Shown one piece after another: positions 34,431 through 40,566 of a DNA stretch of 61,245 bases. The stretch lies in assembly GCF_027622855.1 (NCBI RefSeq), contig NZ_JAPZVR010000010.1, positions 4,005 through 65,249 on the forward strand, in the 5' to 3' direction. The notes under the pieces are model-generated. The model made no database searches and was not told the DNA's origin. It saw only the letters and a list, made by a program, of their open reading frames with translations. The position numbers and the translations under genes were made by a program. Position 1 is the first letter of the stretch. Each line of letters starts with the position of its first letter. Origin of the DNA: Glycomyces algeriensis (GTDB taxonomy: Bacteria; Actinomycetota; Actinomycetes; Mycobacteriales; Micromonosporaceae).

Positions 34431-35329
34431 TGCGAGGCGTTCACGCACCGGGCCCGGGTAACGTCGATGCCGTGACGACACCTGGAGAGTTGAGCGCGCC
34501 GCAGGAGCCGGGTCCGGCCCGGCCCGAGATCATGGGTGTCCTCAATGTCACCCCCGACTCGTTCTCCGACGGCGGACGCTACCTCGATTTCAGCGACGCG
34601 GTGGCGCACGGCGAGCAGATGGGCGCCGAGGGGGCCGACCTGATCGACGTGGGCGGCGAGTCGACGCGCCCGGGCGCGGACCGGGTGGACCCGGAGACCG
34701 AGATCGCGCGGGTGGTGGACGTGGTGGCGGCCTTGTGCGAACGGGGCCTTGCCGTCTCGATCGACACGACCCGGGCGGCGGTGGCCGCGGCGGCGATCGG
34801 GGCCGGTGCGAGCGTCGTGAACGACGTGTCGGGCGGCCTGGCCGATCCGGACATGGCGCGGGTCGTGGCGGACACGGGCGTGCGGTGGGTGCTCATGCAC
34901 TGGCGCGGCCATTCGGCGGACATGCAGCGCCTCCAGCACTACGAGAACGTGGTCGCCGATGTGAAGGCCGAGCTGGAGGACCGGGTCGAGGCGGCCCTGG
35001 ACTCCGGTGTGGACCGCTCGAAGCTGATCCTGGACCCCGGGCTGGGGTTCGCGAAGTCGGCCGCGCACAACTGGCGGCTCTCGGCGCATCTCGACGAGTT
35101 CGTGGCGCTGGGGTTCCCGGTGCTGTTCGGCGCCTCGCGCAAGTCGTATCTGGGGAAGCTCCTGGAGGACGAGAGCGGAAAGCCGCGCCCGGTCGGGGAG
35201 CGGGAGGCGGCGACGCTGGCGACCTCGCTGCTGGCGTTCGAGGCGGGCGCGTGGGGCGTGCGAGTGCACGACGTGGCCGGGACGGCCGACGCGCGGGCCG
35301 TGTGGATGGCCACGCGCCAGGCCCGGTAG
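34430..35329 (+). CDS. folP: Dihydropteroate synthase family protein
   Basis: Joins p-aminobenzoate to dihydropterin pyrophosphate in folate synthesis; 299 aa. IMGVLNVTPDSFSDGG, DLIDVGGESTRPGA, VVNDVSGG, LMHWRG, LILDPGLGFAK and SRKSYLG are the family motifs, all present. Start is uncertain: ATG 34430 overlaps the previous stop (TAATG); GTG 34472 (MTTPGELS) gives a more usual N-terminus; neither has a strong ribosome site. No other folate genes lie here, so it may be the second DHPS paralogue seen in actinobacteria, which can be enzymatically divergent. Confidence 0.88.
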   Translation: MRGVHAPGPGNVDAVTTPGELSAPQEPGPARPEIMGVLNVTPDSFSDGGRYLDFSDAVAHGEQMGAEGADLIDVGGESTRPGADRVDPETEIARVVDVVAALCERGLAVSIDTTRAAVAAAAIGAGASVVNDVSGGLADPDMARVVADTGVRWVLMHWRGHSADMQRLQHYENVVADVKAELEDRVEAALDSGVDRSKLILDPGLGFAKSAAHNWRLSAHLDEFVALGFPVLFGASRKSYLGKLLEDESGKPRPVGEREAATLATSLLAFEAGAWGVRVHDVAGTADARAVWMATRQAR

Positions 35330-35454
35330 TCCTGACAGATCTCGGACAGCGCGCCGTCGGCGTGCTGCCACCCAGTGCGCCTTGACCTGGGCGTGCGCAG
35401 CTCACCGATCGGAGCGGTGGGATTGCGAGGTCATCTCGAAACTTGGAACAGCGG

Positions 35455-35484
35455 TTGCGGTTTCGCCCGTATCACCCGTAGCAT
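35455..35484 (+). promoter_or_regulatory. Candidate promoter of the riboswitch/thrC transcript
   Basis: TTGCGG (35455-35460), 18-bp spacer, TAGCAT (35479-35484); start expected near 35491, at the beginning of the riboswitch. Moderate match only. Confidence 0.4.
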
Positions 35485-35486
35485 TC

Positions 35487-35616
35487 GGCTCGTACTTCAT
35501 CCAGAGCAGCTGAGGGGTCCGGCCCTGTGAAGCTGCGGCAACCACCGTCCTGTCCTTCAGGGCAGGCGGCAGGTGCCAATTCCGGCCCGCTGCGCGGGGA
35601 AGATGAGGGAGGAGCC
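35487..35616 (+). promoter_or_regulatory. SAM-I (S-box) riboswitch
   Basis: All SAM-I core elements are readable: P1 CTTCATC / GATGAGG, P2 GCAGC / GCTGC with AGGG/CCCT, the signature GGCAACC after P2, P3 CCG-CCTG / CAGG-CGG, then GGTGCCAATTCC and P4 CCCGC / GCGGG, closing with GAAGATGAG. P1 can extend with GGCTC (35487-35491) pairing GAGCC (35612-35616), which buries the ribosome site GGAGGAG. No terminator follows, so control is probably at translation: SAM binding would shut the gene off. Confidence 0.93.
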
Positions 35617-35623
35617 TTCTCGT

Positions 35624-36886
35624 ATGTCCAATACCCTGTTCGAAGACAGCCCGGCCAAGGGCCTGGTCTGCCGCAACTGCAACGCCACCTATGACCTGAT
35701 CGCCCAGCACGCCTGTTGGCAGTGTTTCGGCCCGCTCGAAGTCGACTACGACCAGGCGGAGCTGGCGAAGGTCACGCGGGAGCAGATCGAGGCCGGCCCG
35801 CAGAACATCTGGCGGTACGCGCCGCTGCTGCCCGTGGGCGTCCACCCCGAGGACCGGGTGAGCCTGAACCCCGGCCTGACCCCGCTCATCGACGCGAAGA
35901 ACCTCGCGAAGGCCCTGGGCATGCGCAAGCTCTGGGTGAAGGACGACTCGGCGAACCCCACCCACTCGTTCAAGGACCGCGTGGTGTCGACCGCGGTCTC
36001 GGCCGCGATCAAGCTCGGCTTCGACCGGTTCGCGTGCGCTTCGACGGGGAACCTGGCGAACTCGGTGGCCGCGCACGCGGCCCGCGCGGGCGTGCCGTCG
36101 ATCGTGTTCATCCCGCACGACCTGGAGCCGGGGAAGATCGTCCAGTCGGCGATCTACGGCGGCAAGCTGGTCGCGGTGCAGGGCTCGTACGACGACGTGA
36201 ACCGGCTGTGTTCGGAGCTGACGGAGACGGACGACTTCGAGTCGACGGCGTTCGTGAACGTCAACATCCGCCCCTACTACGCCGAGGGCTCGAAGACGCT
36301 CGGGTACGAGGTGGCCGAGCAGCTCGGCTGGCGCCTGCCGGAGCAGGTCGTGGTGCCGATGGCCTCGGGCGAGCTGCTGACCAAGATCCACAAGGCGTTC
36401 GAGGAGTCGGCCGAGATCGGGCTGGTCGAGCCGGGCAAGGTGCGGGTCTTCGGGGCGCAGTCGGCCGGGTGCAGCCCGATCGCCGACGCGTACGCCGAGG
36501 GCACGGATGTGATCACGCCGGTGAAGCCGACGGGGATCGCGAAGAGCCTCAACATCGGGGACCCGGCGGCCGGGCCCTATGCGATCGAGGCGTGCCGCAG
36601 CACGGGCGGCGGCATGGCGAAGGTGAACGACGACGAGATCCGCGAGGGCGTGCGGCTGCTCGCCGCGACCACCGGCGTGTTCGCTGAAACGGCCGGCGGC
36701 GTGGTCGTTGCTACGCTCCGTAAGCTCCTGGAGTCCGGTCAGTTGGACCCGGAGGCCGAGACGGTCATTTACAACACCGGCGAAGGACTCAAGACGCTCG
36801 ACGCGGTGTCCTCGCTGGTCGGACCGACGCACACGGTGAAGCCTTCGCTGAAGGCGGCTAAGGAAGCGGGACTTCTGGAGTCCTGA
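35624..36886 (+). CDS. thrC: Threonine synthase-like PLP enzyme
   Basis: 420 aa, fold type II PLP enzyme. PLP lysine is Lys117 in NPTHSFKDRVVS; phosphate-binding SGELL/ASGEL and CASTGNLANS fit threonine synthase (O-phosphohomoserine to threonine). The N-terminus carries CRNC (16, 19) and CWQC (31, 34), a small zinc-ribbon seen in the archaeal/actinobacterial class. ATG has ribosome site GGAGGAG. No thrA or thrB is adjacent and a SAM-I riboswitch controls it, so its role may lie in methionine/cysteine metabolism (for example a cysteate- or homocysteine-type reaction); this is inference. Confidence 0.88.
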   Translation: MSNTLFEDSPAKGLVCRNCNATYDLIAQHACWQCFGPLEVDYDQAELAKVTREQIEAGPQNIWRYAPLLPVGVHPEDRVSLNPGLTPLIDAKNLAKALGMRKLWVKDDSANPTHSFKDRVVSTAVSAAIKLGFDRFACASTGNLANSVAAHAARAGVPSIVFIPHDLEPGKIVQSAIYGGKLVAVQGSYDDVNRLCSELTETDDFESTAFVNVNIRPYYAEGSKTLGYEVAEQLGWRLPEQVVVPMASGELLTKIHKAFEESAEIGLVEPGKVRVFGAQSAGCSPIADAYAEGTDVITPVKPTGIAKSLNIGDPAAGPYAIEACRSTGGGMAKVNDDEIREGVRLLAATTGVFAETAGGVVVATLRKLLESGQLDPEAETVIYNTGEGLKTLDAVSSLVGPTHTVKPSLKAAKEAGLLES

Positions 36887-36892
36887 ATGGAG

Positions 36893-36938
36893 CGGGAGTT
36901 TGGAAAGGATTCTCAGTCAAACGCTTTCCGAACTCCCG
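36893..36938 (+). terminator. Terminator of thrC
   Basis: Fifteen-bp stem CGGGAGTTTGGAAAG / CTTTCCGAACTCCCG (one G-U pair), 16-nt loop, then AATTTAT; begins 7 bases after the stop. Confidence 0.85.
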
Positions 36939-36974
36939 AATTTATCACTGTGCGTGACCGATGTGAATGGTTGT

Positions 36975-37010
36975 GTCGGGTACCCGACAGAAATCAATCA
37001 GTCGTCGGGT
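36975..37010. promoter_or_regulatory. Palindromic operator-like sites upstream of the candidate RNA
   Basis: GTCGGGTACCCGAC (36975-36988) is a perfect 14-bp palindrome; the same half-site GTCGGGT recurs at 37004-37010, touching the -35 box at 37012. Confidence 0.55.
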
Positions 37011-37011
37011 C

Positions 37012-37040
37012 TTGACCCTATTCAGTGAATAAGCAAGAAT
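37012..37040 (+). promoter_or_regulatory. Sigma-70-type promoter of the candidate RNA
   Basis: TTGACC (37012-37017), 17-bp spacer, AAGAAT (37035-37040). Start predicted about 37047, just before the 5' strand of the RNA's closing stem. Confidence 0.6.
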
Positions 37041-37048
37041 TCTTCTTG

Positions 37049-37153
37049 CGGGAGGCCGCAGACGTCCTGTCGCCACTCACCCGGTTGACTGCGAGTCCTG
37101 GGGCTAGAACGTGTCGAGCAGCGCCAGCCGGTGTCAGGATCTGCGGTCTCCCG
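37049..37153 (+). ncRNA. Candidate structured RNA with three-way junction
   Basis: Closing stem: CGGGAGGCCGCAGA (37049-37062) pairs with TCTGCGGTCTCCCG (37140-37153), then after a 2-nt bulge TCCTG pairs with CAGGA (37065-37069/37135-37139), 19 bp in all. Inside, CACCCGG (37078-37084) pairs with CCGGTG (37128-37133) and encloses two hairpins that abut each other: GACT-GCG-AGTC (37087-37097) and CTGG-G-GC / GC-G-CCAG (37098-37104/37121-37127). No open frame of quality overlaps it. It has its own promoter and terminator-like hairpins downstream. The likely transcript runs to about 37205. Not recognised as 6S, tmRNA, RNase P or a known riboswitch. Confidence 0.65.
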
Positions 37154-37164
37154 ACCAATCCCTT

Positions 37165-37234
37165 GCGTGAGGACTGCCCGGATCCCCACGCGCCCAAACC
37201 TTTTTGAAGCCCGTTCCCTTGAGGAAACGGGCTT
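37165..37234 (+). terminator. Two terminator-like hairpins after the candidate RNA
   Basis: Hairpin 1: GCGTG / CACGC with two inner G-C pairs (37165-37191), a TTTTT run at 37201-37205. Hairpin 2: AAGCCCGTT / AACGGGCTT plus CC/GG (37207-37234), no U tract. Confidence 0.5.
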
Positions 37235-37267
37235 GCCGCCGTTGGCGCGCAGCGCCACAATCGGCCC

Positions 37268-38290
37268 ATGACCTATTTCGACATCGTGCGGGTCGACCCG
37301 AACGACCACGCGCTGGTGCAGTCCTGGTTCGCGACCCGGGAGGCCGTCGCCGCCCGCGACTGGCCCGGCACCAGGCCCCTCAGCCCCGTCTACACCTGGG
37401 CCGCACTGGTCCTGGCCAGCAGCGACGTCCGCCGCGAGCGGTGGGCGGCGGTCCGCGACGACCGCGTCCTCGGCTACCTCGACCTCTCGCTGCCGTTCCT
37501 CGACAACACCCACCTGATGAACCTCGAACTCGGCGCCCACCCGGACGAGCGCCGCCGCGGGGTCGGCTCGGCCCTGCTGCGCCACGCGGAGCAGCGCGCC
37601 GCCGAGGAAGGGCGGACCAGCATCTCCTCATGGGTGCCCGTGCCCGTCGAAGGCGGCGCGGCGATCAGCCCCGACGGCTCGCACTTCGCGGCGCACCAGG
37701 GCTACCGGACCTCGCTCGAAGGCGCCACCCGCGCCTGCGACCTCGACGCGGTCGACGACAGCGAGCTCGAACGACTCTGGGACGACGCCTGGGAGCGGGC
37801 CGAGGGCTTCGAGCTGGTCACGTTCGCGGGCGCGCCGCCCGCCGAGCTCCTCGACGGCATCGCGTACCTGCATTCGCGCATGTACACCGACATGCCGCTG
37901 GGCGACTGGGACCTCCAGGAGGCCGCGGTCGACGGCGAGCGGATCCTCAAGGAGGCGCGGGTGCGCCGCCTGCGAGGCGAGCTGCACCTCCAGGCCGTGG
38001 TGCGCCACAAGGAGACCGGCTCGATCGCCGGGCTCACCGAGGTCATCGTCGAGGCCGGCGGCGAGGAGCACTGCATCCAGGGCGACACGATCGTCGACCC
38101 GCGCTTCCGCGGCCACCGGCTCGGCACGATCCTCAAGATCGCGAACCAGCGCGCGGTCCGCGAGTGGCGGCCGAAGATGCGGTACGTGTGGACCGGCAAC
38201 GCGACCAGCAACACCCACATGATCGCCATCAACGAGGCGGTCGGCTACCGCCTCGTCCACCACGAGAACGTCTACCAGAAGAAGCGCTAG
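37268..38290 (+). CDS. Tandem GNAT-domain acetyltransferase
   Basis: 340 aa, two GNAT domains. The N-terminal one (about 1-165) has the acetyl-CoA loop HPDERRRGVGSALLRHAEQRA; the C-terminal one (about 175-340) has VDPRFRGHRLGTILKIANQRAV and the late GNAT segment NATSNTHMIAINEAVGYR. This pair resembles the mycothiol-synthase-like/Eis-like double-GNAT group, in which usually the C-terminal domain is active. No ribosome site is obvious before ATG 37268. Substrate unknown. Confidence 0.85.
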   Translation: MTYFDIVRVDPNDHALVQSWFATREAVAARDWPGTRPLSPVYTWAALVLASSDVRRERWAAVRDDRVLGYLDLSLPFLDNTHLMNLELGAHPDERRRGVGSALLRHAEQRAAEEGRTSISSWVPVPVEGGAAISPDGSHFAAHQGYRTSLEGATRACDLDAVDDSELERLWDDAWERAEGFELVTFAGAPPAELLDGIAYLHSRMYTDMPLGDWDLQEAAVDGERILKEARVRRLRGELHLQAVVRHKETGSIAGLTEVIVEAGGEEHCIQGDTIVDPRFRGHRLGTILKIANQRAVREWRPKMRYVWTGNATSNTHMIAINEAVGYRLVHHENVYQKKR

Positions 38291-38291
38291 C

Positions 38292-39356
38292 TCAGCGGAT
38301 CAGCTTCTCGTGCATGCGGCGGCGCTCGGCGTGGAGCCGCGCGATCTTCGCCTGCAGGGCCTCGTCGCCACCAGTGCGGGTCATGGCCTCCCGCAGGTCG
38401 TGGATCTCCTGCTCGACGTCGAGGCCGCGCCGGTTGAGCAGGTGCAGCGTCTCGTGCGGCTCGGGTTCGGGCGTGCGCCGCAGCAGGCGCAGGCCCTCGG
38501 CGGTGATGCCGAACTGGGCGAGCGCGGCCGCGTCGAGCGCCACCGCGTTCGGATGGTCGGCCACTTTGGACATCCGCTCGGAGCCTTCGCGCTGCTGGTC
38601 GGAGAGGCCGGTGTGGGCGTACAGCCACCACATGGTCTCGCCGTCGATGTGCCGGACGCTGACGCCGCCGGGGACGAGCTTCTGCGCGAGCGTGGAGTGG
38701 TTGCGGCGGTAGACGCTCAGGGCGCGGGACGCCGGCTCGAGCAGGCTCAGGCCGATCGAGGGGCTGTGGTGGTAGGTGCGGTGCCCGGCGGCCTCCGACG
38801 GCACCCAGTTGCAGCCCAAGGTGGGCGAGAGGATCGCGGGCGCGGCGCCGCCTTCGGCGAGGTACTCGGCGGCGGATTCATGGAGGCGGCCGACCAGGTC
38901 GCGGTTGACCGCGTCGTCGTCGTCGAGCCGGGTGGTGAGGACCCAGCCCTTCCCGCGGGCGCGGGCCTCCTCCCGGGCCCAGGCCACGAGGTCGGGCACG
39001 AAGTCGCGTTTGAGCTCGGTCTCGGCCAGGTGGATCCACGGCCGCTCGGCGGCCAGCGCGGTGAGGCGCCGCCTCGCGGCCGGGGGCATCTCGCGGTCGA
39101 TCGCGATGTACCACACGAAGTCCCGGTGGGTCTGCGCGTCGAGCGAGGCGAGCGTCAGGTGCTCCAGGAGGAGCTGGCGGTAGGCGAACCACTGCTCGTC
39201 GAAGACGCCGATGCCGTGGCGGGTGGCGATGACGTGCAGGAGCGCCGGGGAGTCCGGGAGCGGCCCGCGGGTCCGTTCGGCGCTGCCGGGGACGGCGGTG
39301 CGGAGCGTGCGCAGCCTGCGGCGCAGCCGCGCGGGCAGCAGTCGCGTCAATCGCAT
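38292..39356 (-). CDS. Putative rhamnosyltransferase-type glycosyltransferase
   Basis: 354 aa, GT-A-like. LTTRLDDDDAVNRDLV is the metal/nucleotide-sugar DxD region and HVIATRHGIGVFDEQWFAYRQLLLEHLTLASL the N-terminal nucleotide fold, as in the Gly_rham_transf family (PF11316 type). The C-terminal ~50 residues form a charged helix (EIHDLREAMTRTGGDEALQAKIARLHAERRRM). ATG 39356 has ribosome site GGGAGGGAA, which excludes the longer frame. Probably modifies a cell-surface glycan. Confidence 0.8.
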   Translation of the reverse strand: MRLTRLLPARLRRRLRTLRTAVPGSAERTRGPLPDSPALLHVIATRHGIGVFDEQWFAYRQLLLEHLTLASLDAQTHRDFVWYIAIDREMPPAARRRLTALAAERPWIHLAETELKRDFVPDLVAWAREEARARGKGWVLTTRLDDDDAVNRDLVGRLHESAAEYLAEGGAAPAILSPTLGCNWVPSEAAGHRTYHHSPSIGLSLLEPASRALSVYRRNHSTLAQKLVPGGVSVRHIDGETMWWLYAHTGLSDQQREGSERMSKVADHPNAVALDAAALAQFGITAEGLRLLRRTPEPEPHETLHLLNRRGLDVEQEIHDLREAMTRTGGDEALQAKIARLHAERRRMHEKLIR

Positions 39357-39486
39357 GGGGTTCCCTCCCGGAAGGCGGCGGCCGTACGGCGCGCCACCGC
39401 GCAGGCTAGTGCGCGTTGGTGACGGGCATGCCAACGGCGGCTGAACATTTCAGGCGCGACCGTCCACTGGGGTTCGCGGGTGCCGG

Positions 39487-40311
39487 TCAGTCCGCATGCG
39501 CCGCTGCGCTGCTCGGGCGCTGCGCCGGGAGGTCGGTCCCGGGGTGCGGCGGCGCGAGGGCGGCGTGGATCTCGGCGAGCTGGCGCTCCATGCGCTCCAT
39601 GCGGGTGCGCAGCTCGACGAACTCGGCGCGTTCGGTGGTCTCCTCGGCGGCCGAGACGCGGTCGACGAACCAGGATGCGAGCGAACCGCTCACGAGGCCG
39701 ACCAGGCCGATCGCCGCGAACATCAGGAACGCCGCGATCGCCTTGCCCTCCACGGTCTGGGGCACCATGTCCCCGTAGCCCACCGTGGTCGCCGTGACGA
39801 TCGACCACCACAGGGCGTCGCCGAAGTCGGCGACCTGGGTGTCGGGGGCGTGCCGCTCGGCGTCGAGGATCGCCAGGCTGGAGACCAGCAGGATCATCCC
39901 GGTCACGGTGACGACGTAGAAGACGGCCTGGAAGCGCTTCGAGGCCTCCGCGTGGCGGCGGAAGACCTCCGCCAGCAGCACGACGATCCGCACGACCCGC
40001 AGCGGGCGCAGCATCGGGAGCAGCACCATGACGAGATCGAGCGGGTGCGAGTAGACGAAGCGGAACCGGTTCCCCCGGCCCGCCATCGCGAGCCGGACGG
40101 CGAAGTCCGCCCCGTACACCGCCCACACCAGGGCGTAGACCGCGGTCGCGGCCGTGCCGACCCACGCCGGCAGCCCCGGGTAGAGGATCGGGACCGCGTA
40201 CGCGACCAGGAACAGCAGGGCGAGGGCGAACAGCGGCAGGTTGGTCGCGCGCTCCCAGGCGGTCAACTGGGGAGGCCAGCGGTGGTCGGATTGCATCGCG
40301 GTGCCGGGCAT
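39487..40311 (-). CDS. Voltage-gated-type potassium channel protein
   Basis: 274-aa membrane protein with a six-helix layout. Pore filter TTVGYGDMVPQT is that of K+ channels; the preceding LRPLRVVRIVVLLAEVFRR resembles an S4 segment, but with fewer spaced arginines than Kv channels. The C-terminus has a predicted coiled coil (FVELRTRMERMERQLAEIHAAL) that may tetramerise the channel, then a Pro/Ala tail. Two in-frame ATGs (MPGTAM) are possible starts. Confidence 0.88.
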   Translation of the reverse strand: MPGTAMQSDHRWPPQLTAWERATNLPLFALALLFLVAYAVPILYPGLPAWVGTAATAVYALVWAVYGADFAVRLAMAGRGNRFRFVYSHPLDLVMVLLPMLRPLRVVRIVVLLAEVFRRHAEASKRFQAVFYVVTVTGMILLVSSLAILDAERHAPDTQVADFGDALWWSIVTATTVGYGDMVPQTVEGKAIAAFLMFAAIGLVGLVSGSLASWFVDRVSAAEETTERAEFVELRTRMERMERQLAEIHAALAPPHPGTDLPAQRPSSAAAHAD

Positions 40312-40363
40312 GCGTTGAGGCTATCGACTCGCGGACGCGAATGCACGACACGCCGTTCGCGCG

Positions 40364-40561
40364 CTACCGCTCATGAACCGAACGTTCCCGGGGTCGATCC
40401 GGACTGCGCTGCAGCGAACTCGCCCACTCCTCGGCGGCCCCGGACGCATCGAAGTGGCGCATCACGGCCTCCGTGGCTTCCTCAACGCGGCGGCGATGCT
40501 CGGCGTCGGCAGTGAGGTCGGAGGCGTCGCCGCCGACGGCCGTCTGACGTCCTCGCTGCAC
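40364..40561 (-). CDS. Small protein downstream of the AAA+ gene
   Basis: 65 aa starting at GTG 40561, 5 bases after the AAA+ stop, with GAGG just upstream. Composition is charged and helical (DAEHRRRVEEATEAVMRHFDASGAAEEWASSL) and third codon positions are mostly G/C, as in real genes here. No known family. It may be a partner or adaptor of the AAA+ protein; overlapping frames make the call tentative. Confidence 0.5.
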   Translation of the reverse strand: MQRGRQTAVGGDASDLTADAEHRRRVEEATEAVMRHFDASGAAEEWASSLQRSPDRPRERSVHER

Positions 40562-40566
40562 TCGCC

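Noticed and set aside
36893..36938. Attenuator or riboswitch upstream of the candidate RNA
   Set aside because: It is a simple 15-bp hairpin seven bases after thrC and is best read as its terminator.
37025..37207. 60-codon ORF over the candidate RNA
   Set aside because: No ribosome site, no protein-like composition, and the DNA is better explained by a folded RNA.
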